63,865 nt of DNA from Alphaproteobacteria bacterium (GTDB taxonomy: Bacteria > Pseudomonadota > Alphaproteobacteria > UBA8366 > GCA-2717185): the NCBI GenBank assembly GCA_012103325.1, contig WLWY01000004.1:1-63865 (forward strand). Reading direction: 5' to 3'. This document shows positions 53,858 to 62,593 of this stretch, piece after piece; the first letter of the stretch is position 1, and each line of letters begins with the position of its first letter. The notes under the pieces are model-generated. The model saw only the letters and a program-made list of their open reading frames with translations. It did no database searches and was not told the origin of the DNA. A program made the translations under genes and the position numbers.

Positions 53858-54916
53858 CTATGGCTTCGTACCCACAACCGTGAGATTGGGCAAAACGCGA
53901 CGAAATAGTCCCACTAATGCGAGAATTTTAAAGACCAAGTACTTAGATCGAGATAGTTTCGCCGCCAATCCATTCTTGAGTTGAGTCGCAACATCATTGG
54001 AAAAATCAAAAATATAGTCCGGGGACTGATAGCCGGGGTAAGGCCCGTGCAGCTGCAAATTCTTGAACCCCGCCCGTTCAAACATCCGCCTATAACCGCC
54101 ATAGCTGTAATTTATTATTCGATACCTTCCCTTATTTTGAATTCGTACTATCAAGTCAGCCAGCCAGATTGGTAGCGCCGGCCCGAACGGAATTCCAAAA
54201 TTATCCTTCCCACCCAACAAATAGTGCCAACCAAACCTGTTCTTCGAATTCACAAGTATCGTGCCGCCCGGGCGAAGAATTCTCATAAACGACTTCAGGC
54301 ACATGACATGCGCCTCCTGCACGGATTGATCCGCAATATTCATAGGAAGATATTCAAGCACGCCAACAAGAACGATTGCGTCAAAGTGATTATCAGGAAA
54401 AGGTAAGTTTAAGACATCCATATGACAAACAGTTGTTACATTGTCCATGTTATCCTGTTGCCGCCTGATATTTAGAAAGGATACTCTTCCCTCCGATCCA
54501 TCAAGAGAAACTACCTCATCAAACATATCGGCAAGAAGCGCCGTTACGCCACCATAGCCACAGCCAAAATCCAAAACCTTTCCACCGACATTTTCTACTA
54601 ACTCTATAGACCTCTGTCGTTTTGGATCACGAATTAACCTGTCTATTCTATCGATATTCAGATCCTCTATTGCAACCTTCCAACCCTTATCTCTTGCAAC
54701 ATCGAGAACGGATTTCATCTCCGTATTTGAAAGCTCACCGTGATCACTCTCCTCGACGATAAACTTATAGAGTCCATCGTTAATCGTATAAATCGAACCA
54801 CACTTATCGCAGGATAACTCGTCATCTTTCTTCGTCAGCGACGATCGACAACAAGGACTACAAAAATGCGGAACATCCGAAGAAAGCGAATTAGACGGGT
54901 TGTCGTTCATTACCAA
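53858..54916 (-). CDS. Class I SAM-dependent methyltransferase with N-terminal zinc ribbon
   Basis: A 352-residue protein. A CxxC pair zinc ribbon (FCSPCC and CDKCG, about 18-40) precedes a Rossmann methyltransferase: KVLDFGCGYGGVTALLADMF (SAM motif I, about 113-132), VVSLDGSEGRV, LPFPDNHFDAIVLVGVLEY and LKSFMRILRPGGTILVN. The C-terminal 100 residues may bind a glycan or lipid substrate. The gene is clearly more AT-rich than those at 51-53 kb and uses codons such as ATA and AAT more often, suggesting transfer. It shares strand and base composition with the next gene. Confidence 0.87.
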   Translation of the reverse strand: MVMNDNPSNSLSSDVPHFCSPCCRSSLTKKDDELSCDKCGSIYTINDGLYKFIVEESDHGELSNTEMKSVLDVARDKGWKVAIEDLNIDRIDRLIRDPKRQRSIELVENVGGKVLDFGCGYGGVTALLADMFDEVVSLDGSEGRVSFLNIRRQQDNMDNVTTVCHMDVLNLPFPDNHFDAIVLVGVLEYLPMNIADQSVQEAHVMCLKSFMRILRPGGTILVNSKNRFGWHYLLGGKDNFGIPFGPALPIWLADLIVRIQNKGRYRIINYSYGGYRRMFERAGFKNLQLHGPYPGYQSPDYIFDFSNDVATQLKNGLAAKLSRSKYLVFKILALVGLFRRVLPNLTVVGTKP

Positions 54917-54966
54917 TTCTCTTCAATTCAGTTTAAGCGAACACTCAACTCACGAAAGGGCCGTAC

Positions 54967-55913
54967 CTACAACGGTTCTGGTTCAAGCATCTTTTGCATC
55001 TGATCGATGTGCCATGAGAATCGGCGGTCAGCGGTGTTCGACTCAACGAGGGCACTAAGTAAAGCGAAATGACGCGATGCACAACAAATTCGCCAAACCT
55101 TCGGGTCTGCACCATACACATCGCCATACGCCTCGAAAAAGTTCGACAGCACGCGCGCCCGAAGAAACGGCAACCATTTAAGAGGACTCTTCATCCTAAA
55201 TTGGTTTTCTCTTGTCAAATATATAACAAAAGTTGCGATGTCCCAGTAAGGAGACATCGCTGTCCACTCCGCAACACCAAAATCTATCACCGATATTTTT
55301 TCACCGTCAGAGAATATATTTGGCGGAGCAAAATCGCTATGCACTGTTGTGAGGAAATGATCTGGACAACCTCGAACGCTCTCAAGGAATCGATTCCGAA
55401 GCCCGGATGGAAGTGCATCCAGTATATATTTTCGAGCATCTATATACTTCAATAACGGAGAAGAAACAGATTCTCTACCCTCGTTATCTTGGCTATTTCG
55501 ACCAAATTCATGATAGTATTTAAGCCACCTACCAGAAAGATTTGCGACCTTGTTGAGCTGTTTATACCAAGAAATGGGATTCGGAAAACCATTTAACGCA
55601 ATCTGCTCTTGAAATCTCAAATACTCTGACTTTCGTGATATAATTACATTCCTATTTGAAACATAAACGGTATTTAGAGGATGATAAAAATCGCAGTTTT
55701 CAAAAAATTTCTCAGCATCAATGCACAATTTAGCTTGTTTACTCTGCCCAATATCTGACTGCTTATATAAAAACTTTCCAGTTTCGAATTCGTTTCTATG
55801 GTCAGGGCCCACAAAATAGAATCTCTACGTTGAAATCGCTCGATATTCGTTTCAACAACATCAGGAATATCAAAGTATTCTCTCACTAGATCTATTATTT
55901 CCCTATCATCCAT
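54967..55913 (-). pseudogene. Aminoglycoside/choline-kinase-like phosphotransferase, single frameshift
   Basis: A kinase-fold protein read in two frames. The N-terminus (MDDREIIDLVREYFDIPDV, from 55913) and the main body (GPDHRNEFETGKFLYKQSD onward) join if one base is added to the four-A run at 55813-55816, giving RRDSIFVGPDH. The body contains HSDFAPPNIF with catalytic Asp and Asn, and VIDFGVAEW with the metal Asp, both intact. The predicted length is about 315 residues. The homopolymer position means a sequencing error is as likely as true decay. A shorter product from the GTG at 55812 would lack the nucleotide-binding strands. AT-rich like its neighbour. Confidence 0.7.
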
Positions 55914-56470
55914 ATGTAAAATCGACTCATCCGTTATCGTATTATCTCGGGATAAAAATTTTGAATTTTGAACAATTTCGATAAATTAATCCGCATGTCT
56001 AGCTGATGTTGATAAATATATAAATAAATCAATAGGTTATGAATTTACAGCAATTCATCTGCGCCCCGCACAAGTTAGAAAACCCACCATACGCCAGCAC
56101 ACACGCGGTCAAGTTCGGGTGCGACGCTATGGGGCCATAATTTAGAAATCAAGATATCATTTTCTTCACTAAAGACTAAGTCTAAATATATCGCAAATAC
56201 ACGGTTTGTTTTTTCTTGTATAGATTTGAATTAGGGGAATCTTACCAAGATAAATCGCTCGTGGCCTTAAAAGGCCACAGCCGCGTTCCCTGATATCGTC
56301 TCAGGGGTAGTAAACGCGCGCGCGGTTATGAGCGCTCGGCGTCGATACGCCGGAAAATGGCTGGGAAATGACGGCCGTACCGACATTGACATGTAATACT
56401 AAGATTGATTTGGATCAGCGCGCCGCCCTAGTCCGGATGTCTATGACATGCTGTCGGAGGATCGCGGACC
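55914..56470. other. AT-rich intergenic region with two hairpins
   Basis: From 55914 to about 56250 the sequence is very AT-rich and shows no gene. A 33-codon open frame at 56039 has no ribosome site. Two perfect hairpins follow, just upstream of ftsH: GTGGCCTT-AA-AAGGCCAC (56261-56278) and CCCTGA-TATCGTC-TCAGGG (56288-56306). The segment 56307-56470 is GC-rich and probably holds the ftsH promoter and leader. GC content changes abruptly near 56270, marking the edge of the AT-rich patch. Confidence 0.5.
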
Positions 56471-58297
56471 ATGGAAAAAAAGACTCAGATTAACATCTGG
56501 TATGTGATCGCCGCCGTTTGGGCCGTCATATTCCTACAGCAATGGTGGAGCGAAAAGCAGGCGGTCCAGACGATCCCCTATAGCGAATTCCAACAATTGT
56601 TGCGCGAAAACAAGATCGCGCAGATCGGTATCGCGGAGAACTTCATCCGCGGAACGCTTCGGGAAACCAGTCCCGACGGTCAAACCAGGATCTATACATT
56701 GCGTGTCGAGCCCGACCTGGCTCAAGATCTCGATAAATATGGGATCGAATACACCGGCATCGTCGAAAGCAAATTTCTCGCGAATCTGCTGTCCTGGGTC
56801 GTACCGATCGCCATCTTCTTCGGGATCTGGATGTTCGTCATCCGCCGCTTCGCGAACCAGTCCGGCATGGGCGGCTTCATGTCGGTCGGGAAAAGCAAGG
56901 CCAAAGTCTATATGGAGAAGGACACGCAGGTGACCTTCGATGACGTGGCGGGTGTCGACGAAGCAAAGGAGGAGTTGAACGAAGTCGTCCAATTCCTCAA
57001 AGATTCTGACACTTACGGTCGGCTCGGCGCCCGGATTCCGAAGGGCGTGTTGCTCGTCGGCCCGCCGGGAACCGGCAAGACTTTGCTGGCCCGCGCGGTC
57101 GCCGGCGAGGCGGGCGTGCCGTTCTTCTCGATCAACGGGTCGGAGTTCGTCGAAATGTTTGTCGGCGTTGGTGCAGCCCGGGTTCGCGACCTATTCGAAC
57201 AAGCGCGCAAGGCAGCCCCCTGCATCATCTTCATCGACGAACTTGACGCCCTGGGGCGCGCGCGCGGTGCTGTACCAATGGGAGGTGGCAATGACGAAAA
57301 GGAACAAACGCTAAACCAGTTGCTCAGCGAGATGGACGGTTTCGACAGCAGCGTCGGGGTCGTTCTGCTATCCGCGACGAACCGGCCGGAAATTCTCGAC
57401 CCGGCGCTGTTGCGCGCCGGCCGCTTCGACCGGCAAGTGCTCGTCGACCGTCCGGACAAGACGGGCCGCGAGGCGATCCTGAAGGTCCATCTGAAGAAGA
57501 TTCAGCTTGCCGAGGGCGTCTCGATCACGGAGATCGCCGCGCTGACGCCGGGCTTCTCCGGTGCGGATCTCGCGAACCTCGTCAACGAAGCGGCCATCAT
57601 GGCGACGCGGCGCGGCGGCGACGCCGTGACCAACGACGATTTTACTATGGCCATCGAGCGGATCGTCGCGGGGCTGGAAAAGAAGAACCGTCTAATGAAC
57701 CCGCAGGAACGCCGGGTCGTTGCCTATCACGAACTGGGCCACGCGTTCGTTGCACGCGCACTGCCCCAAACCGATGTTGTGCACAAGGTGTCGATCATTC
57801 CCCGCGGGATAGGCTCGCTCGGCTACACCATTCAACGGCCAACCGAAGACCGCTATCTCATGAATCGACACGAACTCGAGAACAAAATGGCCGTCCTCCT
57901 TGGCGGCCGGGCGGCCGAGGTTCTGGTCTTCGACGAGATCTCAACAGGTGCGGCCGATGACCTCAACAAGGCGACGGAGATCGCTCGCAACATGGTCACC
58001 CGATATGGCATGGACCCAACACTGGGGCATGCAACCTATGTCGAGGAGCCGCCCCGTTTCCTGGGCGATATCGCATCGCAAAACCTGCATGGCCGATACA
58101 GCGAGGAAACCGCGCAATCGATCGACCGAGCCGTGCGGGCGCTTATCGCAAGCGCGTTCAGCCGCGCGACTGATATCCTGGGCCGCTATCGGGAAACGCT
58201 GGATCAAACCGCCGAGCGTTTGCTCGAGAAAGAAACCTTGATGGCAGACGAGCTACCAGCGCTGGAAACCAAAGAGGCAGCAACCGAACATAGCTGA
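56471..58297 (+). CDS. ftsH: Membrane AAA+ zinc protease FtsH, secondary (stress) paralogue
   Basis: A 608-residue membrane protease. TM1 is about 9-24 and TM2 about 104-124. Walker A GPPGTGKT is at 197-204, the pore motif FVG at 230-232, Walker [10 protein letters not shown] and the SRH near 305-320. The zinc site is HELGH (420-424) where housekeeping FtsH has HEAGH. The downstream [29 protein letters not shown] resembles secondary FtsH proteins of proteobacterial stress-survival islands. It likely degrades damaged membrane proteins. A GGAGG ribosome site precedes the ATG. Two small exported proteins follow. Confidence 0.92.
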   Translation: MEKKTQINIWYVIAAVWAVIFLQQWWSEKQAVQTIPYSEFQQLLRENKIAQIGIAENFIRGTLRETSPDGQTRIYTLRVEPDLAQDLDKYGIEYTGIVESKFLANLLSWVVPIAIFFGIWMFVIRRFANQSGMGGFMSVGKSKAKVYMEKDTQVTFDDVAGVDEAKEELNEVVQFLKDSDTYGRLGARIPKGVLLVGPPGTGKTLLARAVAGEAGVPFFSINGSEFVEMFVGVGAARVRDLFEQARKAAPCIIFIDELDALGRARGAVPMGGGNDEKEQTLNQLLSEMDGFDSSVGVVLLSATNRPEILDPALLRAGRFDRQVLVDRPDKTGREAILKVHLKKIQLAEGVSITEIAALTPGFSGADLANLVNEAAIMATRRGGDAVTNDDFTMAIERIVAGLEKKNRLMNPQERRVVAYHELGHAFVARALPQTDVVHKVSIIPRGIGSLGYTIQRPTEDRYLMNRHELENKMAVLLGGRAAEVLVFDEISTGAADDLNKATEIARNMVTRYGMDPTLGHATYVEEPPRFLGDIASQNLHGRYSEETAQSIDRAVRALIASAFSRATDILGRYRETLDQTAERLLEKETLMADELPALETKEAATEHS

Positions 58298-58302
58298 CCG
58301 GC

Positions 58303-58668
58303 TTGACGCAGATCAAAGACGGAATCAGCCAAAACCATCACCCTACGGTCATGTTTTGCCAGTACAACCCAGGACGCCTCCTTCCAGGCATGATTGCTCT
58401 CACCGGCTTATTCCTATTGCCCTTCAATCCAGCATCGGGAACCGAAAGCGACGATTGGCAATCGATCGTCACGGAAGACATCTGGTTCGAGCACAGCTGC
58501 AAGGCTGCGTTCTTCAGCCACGTGATCGAGCGCGAAACGAAAAGCGGGAAGATCGTCATGGTGAAAATTCACTGCGACGATAAACGCAGCTTCGATGCGG
58601 TTCGGCCCGGAACCAACGCCCCCTTCACATTCAGCGAGTGTACGCCCCGTGAACAACAAGCCTGTTAG
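58303..58668 (+). CDS. Small exported protein of unknown function
   Basis: Up to 121 residues, starting with TTG at 58303, or 105 residues from the ATG at 58351 (MFCQYNPGRLLPG). A hydrophobic segment (PGMIALTGLFLLPF) looks like a signal peptide. The mature part has four Cys (HSCKAAFF, IHCDDKR, SECTPREQQAC), which could form two disulfides in the periplasm. I do not recognise the family. It lies 5 bp after ftsH and overlaps the cytochrome gene by 20 bp, so it is probably in the same operon. Confidence 0.65.
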   Translation: MTQIKDGISQNHHPTVMFCQYNPGRLLPGMIALTGLFLLPFNPASGTESDDWQSIVTEDIWFEHSCKAAFFSHVIERETKSGKIVMVKIHCDDKRSFDAVRPGTNAPFTFSECTPREQQAC

Positions 58669-58972
58669 ACGAAGTACCGCTGGGCTCGCGATTGCCCTTC
58701 TTTTGGCGATGACAAATGTCGCGAGTGCGGCGGATCCTGAGTTGGGACAGGCACTTGTCGCGCGATGGTGCGAGGAATGTCACCTCGCAAACGGAAATCC
58801 TAACGCTTCAGATGCCGCGCCACCCTTCGGTCAGATCGCAAACGATTCCGCCTACACCGATTCCCGGCTGCGCGGATGGTTGTATGAACCACACCCGCCG
58901 ATGCCAAATTTTTCACTGGATAGGCGCGAAATCGACAACATTATCGCCTATATTCGAACGCTCAAGGATTAG
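58649..58972 (+). CDS. Small c-type cytochrome
   Basis: A 107-residue periplasmic cytochrome c starting with GTG. The signal peptide (TAGLAIALLLAMTNVASA) is followed by the haem site WCEECH and the distal ligand region PPMPNFSL with Met, then IDNIIAYIRTLKD. This is a class I monohaem electron carrier. It overlaps the preceding small-protein gene and converges with the kinase gene with a 4-bp overlap. Confidence 0.9.
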   Translation: MNNKPVRRSTAGLAIALLLAMTNVASAADPELGQALVARWCEECHLANGNPNASDAAPPFGQIANDSAYTDSRLRGWLYEPHPPMPNFSLDRREIDNIIAYIRTLKD

Positions 58973-60522
58973 ACGGCGACAACTTTGCGCGCTGCCGCGA
59001 ATGTCTCTTCGGTCCCCTCGCTCGCGTCAATCCGACGCCATTCCACCTGACCAAGATCGTATGCGAGCTGCTGCTGGACAACGGTTGCATCCGCATCAGA
59101 AGCGTCGCCTGTCCGGTTCGTCACCCGCGCCTGGAGCGTTGCTCCAGGCGCTTCGAGCCACAAGCCAATCATTGGAACACCGGCCTTTGTCGCAATTGCT
59201 TCGATTGCCGACCGTTCCTCCGAACGCGCGAAGACGGCATCGGTGATGACACTCTGCCCAGCCGACAGTGCGGTTTGAGCGTCGCGTTGAAGATGGGCAT
59301 AGACGTGAGCCGACTGTTCCGATGTATACGCTGCAGCGTCCAATTCCGCTTCGGGCGCAACGCCAAACATCCGTTTGCGAATGACATCGCTTCGGAGCAG
59401 TAATGCGCCCGGCGCGCGCGCGACCAACGGCGCCAATCGCCCTGCGAGCGTAGATTTTCCGGTACCCGACAGCCCGCCAACCGCAATCAGCTGGGGCGGC
59501 GGCGGCGTCAAAAAATCGCAGGCAAGATCGAGATATGCACGCGCTTCCCCTTCCAGTTCCCGCGCGACCGTCGGGTCCGGCTGCGCACTCGCCGCGGCGG
59601 CCGTGGTGTGGGTACGGATGGCAGCGCGGCAGGACAGAAACAGCGGCATGGCGGCCAGCCCATCGAGGTCGCCAGTCATCGCGAGATAACGATTGAATAC
59701 AATATTCGCGAGGTCCCGATGGCCACGATGCTCCAGATCCATCAGCAGAAATGCCAAGTCGTACAGAACGTCGATCGAGGTAATCGCCTCGTTGAACTCG
59801 ACACCATCGAATAAGGTCGGCCGCCCTTCGAACAGACAGATGTTCCGCAAATGCAGGTCACCGTGACAGTGACGCAGCCGGCCCCGCACCGCCCTGTCAT
59901 CCAATAGCGCCGCCACATCGTCCAATGCTTGCACAGAGTGTGATCTCAGATGCTCGACCTGCTGTGCAGCGAACATAATCGGTACGCGCTCACCGATTTC
60001 TCTGTTGTTGCCGTCCACAACCCAGCGCATTGCCGCCGCACCAGAACGGCCCGCCTTTGCCTCCGCATCATCGTGGAACGCGGCAATCGAATCCGCCAGG
60101 GTCGTCATCAAGGCAGTCGTTAAACGGTCGGCCGTCGCCATCCGGTCGAACAGCGTATCCTGATCGAACCGTGTCATCTCGATCAGCCACTCTACGGGCG
60201 TTCCCACACCGTCGAGACATAGCGCGCCATCCACCTCACGAGTGACCGACATCACCCGCCGATAGAGGCTCGGGGCCGTCCTGCGGTTTACGGCCAGCTC
60301 CAATTCGCAGAAATGCCGCCGGCGATCCACCGTCCCATAATCGAGGTACGGAAAACGGATCGTGCGTTTCATTTTGTACGCGCGGTCACCGACCAGAAAT
60401 ATTACTGAGATATGCGTATCGATGCGCGTGACGGGCGCTTTCGCCCTGCCATAGCTTTCGGGCCGCAAAAGAAACGCAATGACGTCCCGCTGCGTTTCGG
60501 CCTCTGTCTGGTTCCGTGTCAA
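58969..60522 (-). CDS. Fused phosphotransferase-like/AAA_33 ATP-binding protein
   Basis: A 517-residue two-domain protein. Residues about 1-330 resemble an aminoglycoside phosphotransferase-like kinase: HCHGDLHLRNICLFEGRPTLFDGVEFNE holds the catalytic Asp and Asn and the metal-binding Asp. Residues about 340-517 are a P-loop kinase with GGLSGTGKST as Walker A and RSDVIRKRMFG, as in gluconate- or polynucleotide-type kinases. This fusion is widespread in proteobacteria (COG0645/COG2187) with no defined substrate. It is divergent from the 2-hydroxyacid dehydrogenase gene. Confidence 0.87.
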   Translation of the reverse strand: MTRNQTEAETQRDVIAFLLRPESYGRAKAPVTRIDTHISVIFLVGDRAYKMKRTIRFPYLDYGTVDRRRHFCELELAVNRRTAPSLYRRVMSVTREVDGALCLDGVGTPVEWLIEMTRFDQDTLFDRMATADRLTTALMTTLADSIAAFHDDAEAKAGRSGAAAMRWVVDGNNREIGERVPIMFAAQQVEHLRSHSVQALDDVAALLDDRAVRGRLRHCHGDLHLRNICLFEGRPTLFDGVEFNEAITSIDVLYDLAFLLMDLEHRGHRDLANIVFNRYLAMTGDLDGLAAMPLFLSCRAAIRTHTTAAAASAQPDPTVARELEGEARAYLDLACDFLTPPPPQLIAVGGLSGTGKSTLAGRLAPLVARAPGALLLRSDVIRKRMFGVAPEAELDAAAYTSEQSAHVYAHLQRDAQTALSAGQSVITDAVFARSEERSAIEAIATKAGVPMIGLWLEAPGATLQARVTNRTGDASDADATVVQQQLAYDLGQVEWRRIDASEGTEETFAAARKVVAV

Positions 60523-60638
60523 AGCGCCTATTCCTTAAGAAATTCAGGCGCACGCATGGTACCGATCCGCTTCCCCCTCGCGGCGCAATCTGTATCATGG
60601 CCGCAACGCTCCTTAGCCTCTACGTGTGCAGGAAAACA

Positions 60639-61628
60639 ATGGATAACAATAGCAATCTGCGGAAAATTATCGTTGCGGGCCCGCTGCCGCCAGCCGCGCT
60701 GGCCCTCCTCGACGCTCGGGACGATATCGTCTACGAAACGATTACTGATGTTTCCGAAGAAAATCTGCTGGCAAAGCTGAAAGACGCCGCCGGGATCACG
60801 GTGCGGGCGGCGAAGATAACCGCGCGCGTGATCGAGCAGTCGCCGCAGTTGCAAGTCGTATCCCGCTATGGGGTCGGCTACGACAACGTCGATGTGCCAG
60901 CACTCAGTAAACGCGGCATTCCGCTCACCGTCGTCGGCACCGCGAACTCCGTCGCCGTGGCAGAAGCCGCGCTCTACATGATGCTCGAACTCGCCAAGAA
61001 AGGCCGGGAGCACGATCAGGCGGTGCGCGACAGCAACTGGGACTATCGTCTAGAAACGACGGCCATTGAGATGTGGCAAAAGAAACTGTTGATCATCGGC
61101 TTCGGCCGGATCGGGACACGGACGGCGGAGCGATGCCGCGCCTTCGGTATGGATATTCTAGTCGCCGACCCCTACGTCGACGATGCGGTGATAAGGGACG
61201 CCGGCTACACGCCTGTCGATGATTTCCGAACCGTGCTACCCGACATGGATTACGCGTCCCTGCATTTGCCGCTATCGGCGGACAGCGAAAACTTGTTCGG
61301 CAAGGCGGAGTTCGCCGGCATGAAGCCGAGCGCGATCCTCATCAATGCCGCACGCGGCGGGATCGTCGATGAAACCGCACTGCACGAAGCCCTGAAAACG
61401 GGCCAGATCCGTGGCGCCGGCCTCGACGTTTTCGCGCTTGAGCCACCTCGGGCGGACGACGCCTTGTTCTCGCTCGACAATGTTATCTTCAGCCCGCACA
61501 TCGCCGGCGTTACCAGGGAGGCGGCACACCGGATGGGCATTGCGTGCGTGCAGAATGTGCTCGATGCCCTCGACGGCAAGCTCGACCTAGACATGGTCAT
61601 CAACACGGACGTTCTCGATAAGACTTAG
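60639..61628 (+). CDS. D-isomer 2-hydroxyacid dehydrogenase (phosphoglycerate dehydrogenase-like)
   Basis: A 329-residue NAD-dependent dehydrogenase. The nucleotide site is LIIGFGRIGTRTAERCRAFGMDILVADPYVD. Catalytic Arg is in INAARGGIVDE, Glu in the LDVFALEPP region and His in SPHIAGVTREAA. YGVGYDNVDVPALSKRGI supports a 3-phosphoglycerate or other 2-hydroxyacid substrate. There is no ACT domain, so it is a short paralogue rather than the regulated SerA. Start at 60639 is preceded by a weak GGA. Confidence 0.88.
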   Translation: MDNNSNLRKIIVAGPLPPAALALLDARDDIVYETITDVSEENLLAKLKDAAGITVRAAKITARVIEQSPQLQVVSRYGVGYDNVDVPALSKRGIPLTVVGTANSVAVAEAALYMMLELAKKGREHDQAVRDSNWDYRLETTAIEMWQKKLLIIGFGRIGTRTAERCRAFGMDILVADPYVDDAVIRDAGYTPVDDFRTVLPDMDYASLHLPLSADSENLFGKAEFAGMKPSAILINAARGGIVDETALHEALKTGQIRGAGLDVFALEPPRADDALFSLDNVIFSPHIAGVTREAAHRMGIACVQNVLDALDGKLDLDMVINTDVLDKT

Positions 61629-61638
61629 ATCCAGCAGG

Positions 61639-62320
61639 TTAGGTCGCCCCCTCTTCCGGCGCGACGCTGATGACACGGCGAATCTCATCCGTCACAAAGC
61701 CGATCGCCGTCGGGCGCCGAACGCCCGGCATGACTACGACGTCGTAGAGTTCCTCGATGACGCCTTCGATGCGCAGCCAGTGCACGACATCGCCGGTTCG
61801 GAGGTCGATGATATGCAACCCGCACCGTGGATCGGCGTCCCGCTCACGCAACCCATCATCCAGAGCCAGTCCACTGAGAGTACTGCTGCCACGCTGTTTC
61901 GAAAGACCGACAATCGCATAGTGCCCGTGAAACGCCATGCCTCGTAAATAGCCGGGGCAGAACGCCACACGCTCGAAAACGCCTTTCTCCAAATCGACAT
62001 AACCGAAAAATCCACTACCGGAGTCCAGCAGTCAAAGCTTGCCGTCATAAAACCGCGGCGAATGCGGCATGGACAGTCCCTGGACCACGATCTCGTTCGT
62101 CTCCACATCGATCACCACGCCGCCATCCTGACGGCGATCGCGCCAGCGTGCGCTCCTCGATCGACAATCGTTCTTCATCCCGCAACCCGATTAGAAACAG
62201 CTTGCCGGCCTGATAAGTCGTGAAACCGATGCTGAGTCCTTGTTCGGCCATCCAGGCGTTGAACTACCGCGAGGCGGAAATAGCGAGCTTCGGCTCCGTC
62301 GTCTCGCCGTCGCTTTCCTT
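61639..62320 (-). pseudogene. DUF4915 (TIGR03032) family protein, decayed
   Basis: Remains of a protein that in intact form is about 350-400 residues. The N-terminal piece has SLGFTTYQAGKLF-type sequence (here SIGFTTYQAGKLFLIGLRDE). It is preceded by an in-frame TAG after SASR, where the family has Gln, and followed directly by the C-terminal part (DGGVVIDVETNEIVVQGLSM), so the middle is deleted. A TGA replaces Trp after FYDGKL. The end CGLHIIDLRTGDVVHWLRIEG-ELYDVVVMPGVRRPTAIGF is well conserved. Three separate lesions indicate a true pseudogene, not a sequencing slip. Confidence 0.85.
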
Positions 62321-62593
62321 CTCGGTCTTTTTCCTCGCTGCCAAAGCGCTTATCTCCAAATGCGTGCCGGTCTATTTTTCGGCTTTCGCAACTAGCGTAT
62401 AGCGACACCGGAATTCTGTCACTTTCGCAGATCGTTCGGCCGCTGAGTATTTATCATAAATTGATGAAATCAAATATATTTCCAGCACGTTAATTAGTCC
62501 TTATGGTGGCCAGCGCGTAATCAATGGGCCTTCTTCCGTGCGTAAATTTCTCCCGATGATCTTCTTTTGCAAGACCAAAACCGCGTCCTCCCG

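Noticed and set aside
56039..56140. A 33-codon open frame in the AT-rich gap
   Set aside because: No ribosome site, no family signal and poor codon bias.
62034..62036. A second selenocysteine codon in the DUF4915 remnant
   Set aside because: Intact relatives have Trp, not Cys, at this position; no hairpin follows and the gene has two further lesions.
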